Source: a virus. From it: DNA of 35,800 bases. The notes under the pieces were generated by a model, which was not told the origin of the DNA, did no database searches, and was given only the letters and a program-made list of their open reading frames with translations. Both the position numbers and the translations under genes were made by a program. The DNA lies in IMG/VR virus record IMGVR_UViG_3300045902_000030, positions 1 through 35,800 of that record; one strand, given 5' to 3'. Below are positions 15,337 to 23,406 of the stretch, piece after piece (the first letter of the stretch is position 1; the number at the start of each line of letters is the position of its first letter).

Positions 15337-15397
15337 TGTGTAATCACAGAATACGCTTTCACCTATAAAGCGTGCGGATGATTTTCGGTCTAACCGA
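15337..15397 (+). promoter_or_regulatory. Hairpin-rich leader upstream of gp22
   Basis: Three short stems follow each other: TGTG/CACA with a TAAT loop (15337-15348), ACGCTTT/AAAGCGT with a 7-base loop (15353-15373) and TCGGT/ACCGA with a CTA loop (15385-15397). A terminator-like hairpin follows. Four hairpins in about 90 bases suggest a structured 5' leader, but no known riboswitch was recognised. Confidence 0.4.
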
Positions 15398-15401
15398 TAT
15401 G

Positions 15402-15422
15402 AGGGCTCTGAATAGCCCTTTT
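15402..15422 (+). terminator. Terminator-like hairpin before gp22
   Basis: AGGGCT pairs with AGCCCT (6 bp) around a 6-base loop and continues into TTT. It lies 25 bases before the gp22 ATG. It may end the upstream transcript, or act as an attenuator for the capsid genes if they are transcribed from upstream. Confidence 0.5.
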
Positions 15423-15446
15423 AGACGTTTCTAGGAAACTAATACT

Positions 15447-16598
15447 ATGGCTAAAGACACATTATTAAAGGAAGCCATTGCCGACGCAAAGATGGTCAAG
15501 GAAGCAGCTATTGCAAATGCAATGATTACCTTGAAGGAATCTTTCAAGCCGCAACTCTCTTCAATGCTTGCTGCAAAGCTTCGTAATGAAGAAGAGGGCG
15601 ACGGCGATGATGATGCAGTGGAAGAACAGAAGAAGCTTGATTCTTCTGATATTGGCGGCGGTGCCGTGACAGTTGACAACCCAGGACCAAAGAAGCCATC
15701 GGCAGTAGCGTCTTCGTCTTCAGATATTGAAAATCCAGAACAGGAAGTAGAAACTTTCGGTGAAGGTATTGAAGATATGTTTGATGATGAGGAAGAAGAT
15801 GAACTTGATGATGAAGTTCCTGATGCCGGTGTTGACGGTGAAGAAGAAGTTGACAACGACGGCGATGAAGACGATCTTGACCTTGAAGCAATCATTCGTG
15901 AACTTGAAGCCGATCTTATCGACGACGAAGGTGAAGAAGATGTGCCAACAGAGGGATTTGATGATGTTCACGCCGGTGAAGAGGTTGACGGTGCTGTAAC
16001 AACGGAAACCGTTGAAGGCGACGGTGATGACGGTGTTCACCGTGATGGCAAGTCTCATCCGGCCAAATATGGTTTTAATGGCGGTAAGGTTACAGAAACA
16101 ACCCTTGGTGAAGACGCCGAGGAAGAAGTAGACCTCGAAGAAATTCTTCGTGAAATGGAAGCAGATGAAGATGATATGGAAGATTCTTCTGAACAGATTG
16201 CAACCGAAAACGTTGAGCTCAAGCGTTCATTGCGTGAGCACCGCGAGGTGATCAAGCTACTTCGTAATCGTATCAACGAAGTCACATTGCTCAATAACAA
16301 GTTAATGTTTACAACTAAAATTTTCCGCAACTTCCAGTTGTCGGAAGGTCAGAAAAAGAAAGTTGTGGAGCAATTTGACCGCGCTACGACGCTTCGTGAG
16401 GCAAAGCTTGTGTATTCCACAATTGCCGAGTCTCTTGGTGTGAAGGCTGTTACCCCTAAGAAGGTAGCATCAAAGATCACCGAAGGTGCTTCTAAGACAG
16501 TTGCATCTACGAAGCCGAAGTCTCAGACAGTTCTAACAGAAGGCGATGCAATTGTTGCTCGTCTCCAGAAGCTAGCCGGCATTCAACTAAACGGCTAA
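15447..16598 (+). CDS. 22: Prohead core scaffold protein (gp22-like)
   Basis: The main scaffold of the prohead is assembled inside the capsid shell and then destroyed by gp21. It has 383 residues, against 269 in T4. A helical N-terminus (MAKDTLLKEAIADAK) is followed by an extremely acidic, low-complexity middle (about 50-235) made of Asp/Glu runs, then a conserved helical C-terminal domain with LLRNRINEVTLLNNKLMFTT and FDRATTLREAKLVYSTI, typical of T4-type gp22. Several sites of (I/L)xE type occur, for example LLKE-A and IRELEAD, as expected for a protein cut to small peptides. AGGAA precedes the ATG. The acidic expansion is larger than in T4. Confidence 0.88.
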   Translation: MAKDTLLKEAIADAKMVKEAAIANAMITLKESFKPQLSSMLAAKLRNEEEGDGDDDAVEEQKKLDSSDIGGGAVTVDNPGPKKPSAVASSSSDIENPEQEVETFGEGIEDMFDDEEEDELDDEVPDAGVDGEEEVDNDGDEDDLDLEAIIRELEADLIDDEGEEDVPTEGFDDVHAGEEVDGAVTTETVEGDGDDGVHRDGKSHPAKYGFNGGKVTETTLGEDAEEEVDLEEILREMEADEDDMEDSSEQIATENVELKRSLREHREVIKLLRNRINEVTLLNNKLMFTTKIFRNFQLSEGQKKKVVEQFDRATTLREAKLVYSTIAESLGVKAVTPKKVASKITEGASKTVASTKPKSQTVLTEGDAIVARLQKLAGIQLNG

Positions 16599-16623
16599 TC
16601 ACTCTAACCTATAGGAATATACT

Positions 16624-18192
16624 ATGAGTTTGAATCTAAACCAGCTTCTGTCTGAGAGCTCGACGCCGCTTGACGCTCTTCTAGCACAGTCCCGTGGACT
16701 TGCCAAGAAGTGGGAAAAGACGGGCTTGCTCGAAGGCATGAAATCCGAAATAGAACGCGGCAACATGGCCGTGCTTCTTGAAAACCAAGCTAAGCAGCTT
16801 GTACTTGAAAGCTCCCGTACCGGCGGTGCTAACGCAGAACAGTGGTCCGGTGTTGCTCTTCCACTAGTTCGTAAGGTCTTTGCAGAAATTGCTGCTAAGG
16901 AATTTGTATCGGTTCAGCCGATGAATCTCCCAAGCGGTCTTATCTTCTACATGGACTTTAAGTATGGCACAAACCAGCCACCGCGCCTTGCAGGTCAGTC
17001 CGTATATGGTGATACGACTTCATCGACGGCACCAGTTGGCGGTCTATATGGCGCAGGTCGTTTTGGTTATTCCATCAACGAAGTAACTGCATCGGGTCTA
17101 AGCATTACTTCGTCCTCGTTGGCAACAACGGCATCTGTCAACTTCTTGCAGGGTGTCAATCCGTCAGGTTTGGCTGAGTTTGAAGTTCCTCTTGCGAGCC
17201 TCCCAGGAGCTGACGTCAATGCCGTTCGTTCTTTCGTACCATCGGGTACATTATTTACTGGTTGGCTTCCAGCATTTACTCGTCTTAATGCTGCCAAGAC
17301 CCACGTGGTCTTCGTTGCTAATGCAACGGCCGGTGCTACAATTAACCAAGTTGACTACACAGTTCAACCTGTTGATTCTAACCGTGGCGACTTTGAAGAC
17401 CGTGTTGGTAGCTCGATTCCGCCAACGGGTGTGGATCTCGGTATTCCAGAAATTGACATTGAACTTCGCTCTGAGCCTATTGTTGCCAAGAGCCGTAAGC
17501 TCAAGGCCGTCTGGACGCCGGAACTCGCACAAGACCTCAATGCTTACCACAGCATTGATGCCGAAGCTGAATTGACGGCAATGTTGAGTGAATACATTTC
17601 TTTGGAAATCGACCTTGAAATCCTAGAAATGTTGCTCACCAACGCTCAGACCACGGGTTACTGGTCAGCCAAGATTGCTCAGGTCTGGAATGGTACGGCG
17701 TTTGTACCTGATACAAACCTCGCCGCTCAGGCTTGGACCACAATGACCTGGTACCAGACGCTTGGCAATGAAATTCAGAAGGTCAGCAACAAGATTCATC
17801 AGCTCACCCTTCGTGGTGGTGCTAACTTCATTGTTGTGTCACCATCTGTTGCTTCAATTCTTGAAGTAATTCCAGGTTTCACTGCTAAGACGGACGGCAA
17901 CCAGAGCAACTTTGCAATGGGTGTCTCGCAGGTTGGAAGCTTCCAGAACCGCTTCCAGGTCTATAAGAATCCTTACCTCACGGGTAATGTGGCTCTTATG
18001 GGCTTCCGTGGTTCTAACTTCCTTGAGACTGGTGCTGTGTATGCTCCATACATCCCACTCATTATGACTCCGTTGGTCTATGATCCACAAAACTTCACGC
18101 CACGTCGTGGGGTAATGACTCGTTACGCTAAGAAGATGGTTCGTAGCGAGTTCTTCGGTAAGATCGTCATTGACGGTGTTCCGAACCTCTAA
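16624..18192 (+). CDS. 23: Major capsid protein (gp23-like)
   Basis: The main shell protein of the head has 522 residues, near T4 gp23 (521), with an HK97-type fold expected. An N-terminal propeptide of about 62 residues is likely: it is charged and helical, and the best maturation site is QLVLE62-S63, at the place of the T4 cut after residue 65. Conserved segments include VALPLVRKVFAEIAAKEFVSVQP, YMDFKYGTN, and the C-terminal YAPYIPLIMTPLVYDPQNF followed by a TRYAKKMV region. The codon choice is more uniform and GC-richer than in flanking genes, as expected for the most expressed protein. AGGAA precedes the ATG, and a strong terminator follows. Confidence 0.95.
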   Translation: MSLNLNQLLSESSTPLDALLAQSRGLAKKWEKTGLLEGMKSEIERGNMAVLLENQAKQLVLESSRTGGANAEQWSGVALPLVRKVFAEIAAKEFVSVQPMNLPSGLIFYMDFKYGTNQPPRLAGQSVYGDTTSSTAPVGGLYGAGRFGYSINEVTASGLSITSSSLATTASVNFLQGVNPSGLAEFEVPLASLPGADVNAVRSFVPSGTLFTGWLPAFTRLNAAKTHVVFVANATAGATINQVDYTVQPVDSNRGDFEDRVGSSIPPTGVDLGIPEIDIELRSEPIVAKSRKLKAVWTPELAQDLNAYHSIDAEAELTAMLSEYISLEIDLEILEMLLTNAQTTGYWSAKIAQVWNGTAFVPDTNLAAQAWTTMTWYQTLGNEIQKVSNKIHQLTLRGGANFIVVSPSVASILEVIPGFTAKTDGNQSNFAMGVSQVGSFQNRFQVYKNPYLTGNVALMGFRGSNFLETGAVYAPYIPLIMTPLVYDPQNFTPRRGVMTRYAKKMVRSEFFGKIVIDGVPNL

Positions 18193-18224
18193 GTTGTTGT
18201 AACATAACAAGTTAGAATAAAAAG

Positions 18225-18251
18225 GGCGACCTGTAATGGGTCGCCTTTTTT
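18225..18251 (+). terminator. Rho-independent terminator after the major capsid gene
   Basis: GGCGACC pairs with GGTCGCC (7 bp) around a TGTAATG loop, followed by six T. A run of A before the stem makes it partly bidirectional. It ends the gp22-gp23 transcript. Confidence 0.9.
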
Positions 18252-18286
18252 ATTTGATCAAATCGTGGTTTGGTCATAACACATCC

Positions 18287-18293
18287 TACTTAT
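18287..18293 (+). promoter_or_regulatory. TACTTAT motif upstream of the HNH endonuclease
   Basis: TACTTAT (context CCTACTTATAG) lies between the capsid terminator and the homing endonuclease, 24 bases before its ATG. With the GGAGGT ribosome binding site at 18309-18314, this would give the endonuclease its own transcript. Confidence 0.35.
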
Positions 18294-18317
18294 AGAAGAA
18301 CGCCCCATGGAGGTATT

Positions 18318-19898
18318 ATGACAAAATCATATAAAAACCGCCCGCCGCGAGGAAAGACTTCAAAAAATACACCGTGGCATCGGCCGTGTCCACAATGTAA
18401 ACAAACCATGTATTATTCCTCAAAAGGAAATTTAGTAAAGGCAATCAAAAATAATCGTGTATGTATGCAGTGTAAAAATATATTCACTGATGAGTATCGG
18501 CAAAAAATTGCCAGTTCACTCAAGGGTAAAACATACATAAATCGTAAATCAAATAAGAAAACGACTATTAGCACATTCCATAAATCGTGTCCGGCATGTA
18601 ATAGTATCATATACTATGCAAACAAATATTCACTTGATCGTTCCATACGAACCAATGCGGTGTGTAATGGTTGTGCGTCGCACCTATACAAAAAAACATT
18701 CAACTGTGTTATTACACAAGATCATATCAATAAAATGACAGCCACAAAGGCTGGCTACGACAGTTATGACGAATATGTGATTGATTATCCAAAAAAGCAA
18801 CAATACCGGCGAGAGGTCCGCCGGATCACACGAGCACAACCCATTCATTTGTTGCCAAATTATTCTGCTTATCAAACAAGCGTTGGTAGAAATGGGATAC
18901 AAAATGCTTATCAACTTGATCATATCATAAGCATTGACGAGGGCTATAAACGAAATATTCCACCGCATGTGATCGGCAATATTAAAAACCTACAAATCAT
19001 TAGTTGGGAACATAATATTGCAAAGCGGAATAAACCATCACAGTCGTTTTATTCGTGGATACACGATATCTTGAATGATGCGGTATTTGATCATATGGTC
19101 GGTCAATTTCCAGTATCAGTATATTCAAAACAGCACGGCGCAGTCATTCACTATACCGATATACGAATTGACGGTGAGTTTAGCTCAGGTATATCATCAT
19201 CATCCCTGTATAAAGTTCGTCAGACGGTGCTTGATAGAAATGAAATATTTATCAATGTATTTAGTTCTGAGTGGGAAGAAAAAACCGAGTTGGTGAAACA
19301 TAAAATTTTACATATTCTGAATCGTTCGTCAACGACCCCACTCTATGCTCGCACAATGCGCCCGGCGGTGATTTCTAATACCGTTGCGAAAGAATTTTTA
19401 GAAGAACATCATATTCAAGGATTTACCCCATCAACATATTATTATGGATTATACCACGGTGTTACTTTGGTTGCTGTGATGACATTTTCCAAAAACCGTG
19501 TTGTTACTGGTAATCGCCCTGCCGAAAACACATATGAGATGGTACGATATGCTACACATATGAATTATAAGATTATTGGTGGATTTTCAAAATTATTACA
19601 ATTTTTTATCCGTGAACATAGGCCAATTACAATATATTCATATGCCAATTTACGATATAGTCAATCAACCACAGTATATGACCGTACCGGATTTAAACCT
19701 ATACATACCACCGCACCTGGATATTTTTATGTCAAGGATGGCATGGCGTTGCACCGGTATAGATTTAGAAAATCAACACTGGTATCACAGGGATATGACC
19801 CGAATTTGTCTGAAACCGATATTATGAAACAACTTGGATACGACCGAATTTGGGACTGCGGGCACCGTCGATATGAACTAAATTGTTTAAACGACTAA
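18318..19898 (+). CDS. HNH homing endonuclease with shared C-terminal domain
   Basis: This free-standing homing endonuclease has 526 residues. ATG 18318 follows a perfect GGAGGT; an upstream in-frame TTG is rejected. Two zinc ribbons lie at the N-terminus (CPQC...CMQC about residues 23-52; CPAC...CNGC about 92-120). The HNH nuclease core is LDHIISI (D201-H202), KNLQ (N224) and WEHNIAKRNK (H232). The C-terminal about 190 residues (YARTMRP, GLYHGVTLVAVMTFSK, GGFSKLL, YDRIWDCG) form a GNAT-like domain that also ends the second endonuclease at 25881. It sits between gp23 and the neck genes as an insertion, is AT-richer than its neighbours, and probably spreads by cutting related phages lacking it. 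Confidence 0.88.
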   Translation: MTKSYKNRPPRGKTSKNTPWHRPCPQCKQTMYYSSKGNLVKAIKNNRVCMQCKNIFTDEYRQKIASSLKGKTYINRKSNKKTTISTFHKSCPACNSIIYYANKYSLDRSIRTNAVCNGCASHLYKKTFNCVITQDHINKMTATKAGYDSYDEYVIDYPKKQQYRREVRRITRAQPIHLLPNYSAYQTSVGRNGIQNAYQLDHIISIDEGYKRNIPPHVIGNIKNLQIISWEHNIAKRNKPSQSFYSWIHDILNDAVFDHMVGQFPVSVYSKQHGAVIHYTDIRIDGEFSSGISSSSLYKVRQTVLDRNEIFINVFSSEWEEKTELVKHKILHILNRSSTTPLYARTMRPAVISNTVAKEFLEEHHIQGFTPSTYYYGLYHGVTLVAVMTFSKNRVVTGNRPAENTYEMVRYATHMNYKIIGGFSKLLQFFIREHRPITIYSYANLRYSQSTTVYDRTGFKPIHTTAPGYFYVKDGMALHRYRFRKSTLVSQGYDPNLSETDIMKQLGYDRIWDCGHRRYELNCLND

Positions 19899-19907
19899 GT
19901 TGTAAAC

Positions 19908-19914
19908 TATTTAT
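19908..19914 (+). promoter_or_regulatory. TATTTAT motif, candidate late promoter element
   Basis: TATTTAT lies in the 42-base gap after the endonuclease, followed by TATAAA, 26 bases before the ATG at 19941. The surrounding CTATTTATTATAAA string is identical to that at 13734-13747. Confidence 0.45.
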
Positions 19915-19940
19915 TATAAACCCGATTTCGGAGATCCTTC

Positions 19941-20558
19941 ATGGAACATAGTATGAAGTTATCTGTTTTGTTAGAGCGAGCGCTAACAGAAGATGAGAAA
20001 ATGAAGATGTTGTCACAGACCGTAAAGAATCCCGAGACGGGTAATGATATCACTGTGAAAACGGCATTGGGATATCCCAAGAATCACCCGGCTCGAAAAG
20101 CGGCCGCTAAGATTTATGCACAATTTATGAATAAAACATCGGCCGATCAGAAGCCGGCACCTGATCCGACTGCCGGTCCCGGTTCATATCCATCGAACCA
20201 CTTGCCATTGGATCCTGCTAACAACAAAAACATACCAGATGACAGTCCATTTTTACGCTGGATCAGAGCTAAGCAGGAAAAAAGGCGACGTCTAGGTCAA
20301 CGTCAACAACCACAAGAACCCTCTGCTCAGTCTTCCGTGTCCGGTCCGGTTAACAGTCCCGGTGCAGATTCATTGAACAAGGGGCCAAACACCTCGCCAG
20401 CATATGATAAATCGCGTTCAAATCCAACATCTGTTCCTCAACAACCACAATCAGTTGATTTTGATGACGATGATTATTATCACGCGCGCCGCGATGATGC
20501 ATTAACTGGCGACTATTATCGCAGATGGCGTGATCGCCGACCCCGTAGATTTAGATAA
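19941..20558 (+). CDS. Virion-region protein with NPET module and disordered tail
   Basis: ATG 19941 is preceded by CGGAGAT; 205 residues. The N-terminus (MEHSMKLSVLLERAL) contains an LLE motif that could be a gp21 site. Residues about 27-60 hold a module (VKNPETGNDITVKTALGY, then PKNHPARKAAAKIY) nearly identical to the C-terminus of the 1062-residue fusion protein at 928. The remainder is Pro/Ser/Asn/Gln-rich and low-complexity, with a basic tail (YYRRWRDRRPRRFR), so probably disordered with possible nucleic-acid contact. It lies just before the neck genes. No known family. A minor head protein or packaged DNA-binding protein is plausible. Confidence 0.6.
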   Translation: MEHSMKLSVLLERALTEDEKMKMLSQTVKNPETGNDITVKTALGYPKNHPARKAAAKIYAQFMNKTSADQKPAPDPTAGPGSYPSNHLPLDPANNKNIPDDSPFLRWIRAKQEKRRRLGQRQQPQEPSAQSSVSGPVNSPGADSLNKGPNTSPAYDKSRSNPTSVPQQPQSVDFDDDDYYHARRDDALTGDYYRRWRDRRPRRFR

Positions 20559-20576
20559 TAATCACCAGAGAATACA

Positions 20577-21785
20577 ATGCCATTAGATCCGGTTGGTGGT
20601 GGACCAGTAGTTCCAATTCGTATTTGGCCTGGGTCCGGTAGCGCAAACGTTGCCGGAAAAACGTCGTTTGCGCTTTTTGATGATGATGATGACTTTGTTG
20701 AAGTTGCGCCGCAACTTGCAAAACATATTTGTTCAACATTGGGATATCCTATTGTATCTGTAGAACTTGAAGATACTAACATTTACGCCAATTTTGAAAA
20801 GGCTACGATGGCGTTCGCGGCTATTGTAAATGAATTCAATATGCGCGAAAATATGATGATGTATCAGGGTATGTCCACGGGATCATCATTTAGTCAAAAA
20901 TTACTCAAGAGTAGTCCGGTACCATATGTGGTAAAGCTTGCCGCTGATTATGGTACTGAGGCCATGTCTGGTGGAACTGTAGATGTTAAGCGTGGTTATG
21001 TAACCATGCAGAAAGGTCAACAAGAATATGACTTGCAAAGTCTATGGGCCGCAGTTAGTGAGTCGGGTAACCGACTAGAAATTAAACGAGTATTCCATGA
21101 ACGTGTGCCGGCTATGCAAAGATTCTTTGATCCGTTTGCTGGCACGGGAACTGACTTAAGCAGCTTAATGGGCAGTTTTGGGTGGCAAGGTTTTGCCGTG
21201 GCATCCAACTTTTTGGTCATGCCTACATATGAAACCATTCTTCGCGCACAAGCTATTGAATTAAACGATCAAATTCGTCGTTCTAACTATAGTTTTGAAA
21301 TTCGCAATAACAAACTCAGACTTTATCCAGTTGTTACTGATGATACCGCCGGCGACCGAGTGTGGTTTGAATATATTGTCGAGCGTGATAAGTTTCGCTC
21401 GGACCCAAGCGGTTCGGTTGGTGGCAAATTAGAACGAGGGGTCGTCAGTGATTACAGCAATGTTCCATTTGCTTATGTGCCATTTTCTGATATCAATGAT
21501 GTAGGCCGTGATTGGATTTATCGTTATACACTTGCATTGTCTAAGATTACTCTTGGATATATTCGTAACAAATATGATAGTTTGCCTATTCCAAATGCTG
21601 AAGTAACTCTTGACGGCGACCGTTTACGTCAAGAAGGTCAATCAGAAATTGAACGTCTTGAAGAGTATCTTCGTGAAACATTAGAGCAAACAGGTAAAAA
21701 AGCTCAAATGGAAAAACAAAAAGAAAATGAAATGAATGCACAGGAAATCCTAAAGCGTGTTCCTTTACCCCTTTATGTGTTTTAA
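20577..21785 (+). CDS. 13: Neck protein (gp13-like)
   Basis: The protein has 402 residues. It contains FVEVAPQLAKHICSTLGYPI near the N-terminus, a YDLQSLW segment, and the characteristic YTLALSKITLGYIRNKYDSL followed by PIPNAEVTLDGDRLRQEG, which I recognise from gp13-type neck proteins of uncultured T4-like phages. T4 gp13 (309 residues) binds the filled head at the portal and allows tail attachment. The extra length is mostly an N-terminal Gly/Pro-rich lead and a charged helical C-terminus (about 345-395). It is the first of three tightly packed genes (13, 14, 15 by order), separated from the next by 3 bases. Confidence 0.65.
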   Translation: MPLDPVGGGPVVPIRIWPGSGSANVAGKTSFALFDDDDDFVEVAPQLAKHICSTLGYPIVSVELEDTNIYANFEKATMAFAAIVNEFNMRENMMMYQGMSTGSSFSQKLLKSSPVPYVVKLAADYGTEAMSGGTVDVKRGYVTMQKGQQEYDLQSLWAAVSESGNRLEIKRVFHERVPAMQRFFDPFAGTGTDLSSLMGSFGWQGFAVASNFLVMPTYETILRAQAIELNDQIRRSNYSFEIRNNKLRLYPVVTDDTAGDRVWFEYIVERDKFRSDPSGSVGGKLERGVVSDYSNVPFAYVPFSDINDVGRDWIYRYTLALSKITLGYIRNKYDSLPIPNAEVTLDGDRLRQEGQSEIERLEEYLRETLEQTGKKAQMEKQKENEMNAQEILKRVPLPLYVF

Positions 21786-21788
21786 TTT

Positions 21789-22241
21789 ATGCGGTTTGTC
21801 AGTCAACAGGATTACAATTTATTTTTACATCTGAATCGTGAACTCATCAATACATTTATTGATGTGCAAATTGTAATTTATAAGATCAATGTAGAAGAAT
21901 CAAAAAAGAACATCTACGGTGAAGCAACGATTAAACGATGGGCACGGGGCACGCAGATTCCTGCACTTGTTAATCGTGATATGACTACCGCAGTGAAAGA
22001 CATTCAGACCGTAAATACCGAACAAAGTGTAGAGTTTCATTTATTGCGTGAAGAGTGTAAGAGTCGTAATATTTTTCCTGAGATCGGTGACATTATTAAT
22101 TTTGATGGAGCATACTACGAAATTAACAATACTAATGAAGTTCAGTTAGTAGCCGGTCAGTCCATTTATAATCACTCGATTACGTGTACGTGTCACTTGA
22201 CTCGAAACACCAATTTGCAGCTTGAGGAGCCTGACCGATGA
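21789..22241 (+). CDS. 14: Head-closure/neck protein (gp14-like)
   Basis: The protein has 150 residues, shorter than T4 gp14 (256). A helical N-terminus (DYNLFLHLNRELINTFID) is followed by a beta-rich body with FPEIGDIINFDGAYYEI and a C-terminal SITCTCHLTR strand. This 'GD-I-F-YYEI' layout is typical of head-closure proteins that plug the portal. Its place between the gp13-like and gp15-like genes supports gp14. The start has no visible ribosome binding site but lies 3 bases after the previous stop; the end overlaps the next ATG (ATGA). Confidence 0.55.
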   Translation: MRFVSQQDYNLFLHLNRELINTFIDVQIVIYKINVEESKKNIYGEATIKRWARGTQIPALVNRDMTTAVKDIQTVNTEQSVEFHLLREECKSRNIFPEIGDIINFDGAYYEINNTNEVQLVAGQSIYNHSITCTCHLTRNTNLQLEEPDR

Positions 22242-23038
22242 GTGGTGTTAACAAGAATAATAGATATGATGCTCTAGGCCAGACTATTGATGATACTCAA
22301 AATCGTGGACTGGACAATCGATTTGAAGACGATGATAAATCTCCGCTTCGTATCACCTTAATGACGATTGATGAAATCATCATTAACTACTTCGATGATG
22401 TTATCAAACCGAGGATTGTAACGTTGGATGCAGTTCAACGAGTGCCCATTATTTATGGTTCCGGCGAACGATGGGCAATGTTTAGGAAGGATGGATTTTT
22501 ACGGGCACCAAATACCGATAAAGCTCTTACGCCGATGATTATGATTCGTCGCAGAAATATTGAACGTGGACGATTAACAAATCCCGTAAACAAGTATTTG
22601 GAAACGGCCTGGGAGTCTGGTTGGAATCGACGTAATGCATATGATAAATTTGCTGTGTTGAACGGCATTCAACCGAGTCGAAAATTTCACACAGTTATTA
22701 TCCCGGATTATATAGACATCAACTACGATGTGGTGGTGTGGACAGAATACGAAGAACAAATGAGCGATTTACTCGGTCAGATTCAGGTTGAAACCGAAGA
22801 ATATTGGGGCGTTCGCAATAATTTCAAGTTTCGTGTAAAAATTGATACTATGGACAGTCAAACTGACCTTGAATCGGCGCAAGATCGTGTAGTGAGAACT
22901 GCGTTTACAATGAAAGTTGGTGCATACCTCATTCCGGAACGTATGGTCAAAAATGCAAAAATTGTGTCTACAAACCAGAAAGTTTACACCGCCAAAAAGG
23001 TGGTCGCAATTGTCGAAGTAGACGGAACAAAAAAATAA
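22238..23038 (+). CDS. 15: Tail completion / sheath stabiliser protein (gp15-like)
   Basis: The protein has 266 residues, close to T4 gp15 (272). GAGGAG precedes the ATG by 8 bases. The sequence of blocks matches the gp15 layout: VPIIYGSGERWAMFRKDGFL, then PMIMIRRRNIERGR, IDINYDVVVWTEYEEQMSDL, FKFRVKIDTM, and a final AFTMKVGAYLIPE strand. In T4, gp15 caps the tail and stabilises the top of the contracted or extended sheath, joining it to the neck. A gp3-type tail terminator has a similar fold and is the alternative. The order 13-14-15 agrees with T4. Confidence 0.65.
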   Translation: MSGVNKNNRYDALGQTIDDTQNRGLDNRFEDDDKSPLRITLMTIDEIIINYFDDVIKPRIVTLDAVQRVPIIYGSGERWAMFRKDGFLRAPNTDKALTPMIMIRRRNIERGRLTNPVNKYLETAWESGWNRRNAYDKFAVLNGIQPSRKFHTVIIPDYIDINYDVVVWTEYEEQMSDLLGQIQVETEEYWGVRNNFKFRVKIDTMDSQTDLESAQDRVVRTAFTMKVGAYLIPERMVKNAKIVSTNQKVYTAKKVVAIVEVDGTKK

Positions 23039-23048
23039 CTATAATCGA

Positions 23049-23055
23049 TACTTAT
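23049..23055 (+). promoter_or_regulatory. TACTTAT motif, candidate late promoter element
   Basis: TACTTAT (context GATACTTATAG) lies just after the gp15-like stop and 62 bases before the next ATG. A second copy follows 30 bases downstream. Confidence 0.4.
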
Positions 23056-23078
23056 AGTATTTTGAACAATTAAAGTTA

Positions 23079-23085
23079 TACTTAT
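23079..23085 (+). promoter_or_regulatory. Second TACTTAT motif in the pre-sheath gap
   Basis: TACTTAT (context TTATACTTATGG) lies 32 bases before the ATG at 23118. Two motifs 30 bases apart in a 79-base gap suggest a strong or doubled promoter for the sheath gene. Confidence 0.4.
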
Positions 23086-23117
23086 GGAAGTAACAGAAAC
23101 ACTCCGTTGAGGTGGTT

Positions 23118-23387
23118 ATGACAGAACCTATTAAGCTTCCTGAAGAAGAACTTCAGCTTCTGGTAAGCCTTCAAACTAAATGGAATGAACTCACCAAACG
23201 ATTTGGTGAACTACATTTCCAGCGAAAAGGACTTGAAGCCGAACTTCAAGTTACCGATGAAGAACTCGACTTGCTCGACCAAGAGCGGGTAGATATTGTA
23301 AAAAGGTTACAAGATAAGTATGGGCAGGGCGTGGTAAATCTCGCTACGGGCGAATTTATTCCCGATGCTCCACTTACTACTCAGTAA
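23118..23387 (+). CDS. Short coiled-coil protein upstream of tail sheath
   Basis: ATG 23118 follows GAGGT; an in-frame GTG two codons earlier is less likely. The protein has 89 residues. A single long helix with heptads (LQTKWNELTKRFGELHFQRK, then LEAELQVTDEELDLLDQE) should form a coiled coil, and the C-terminus KYGQGVVNLATGEFIP is a motif that I recall in small phage proteins near tail genes. Function unknown; it is probably co-expressed with the sheath 19 bases downstream. Confidence 0.65.
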   Translation: MTEPIKLPEEELQLLVSLQTKWNELTKRFGELHFQRKGLEAELQVTDEELDLLDQERVDIVKRLQDKYGQGVVNLATGEFIPDAPLTTQ

Positions 23388-23406
23388 TCTTTTGGAGAAC
23401 TAACTT

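Noticed and set aside
15431-15895. Minus-strand Ser-rich ORF of 154 codons opposite gp22
   Set aside because: It is the antisense of the GAA/GAT runs in the acidic scaffold, which read as Ser on the other strand. No other support.
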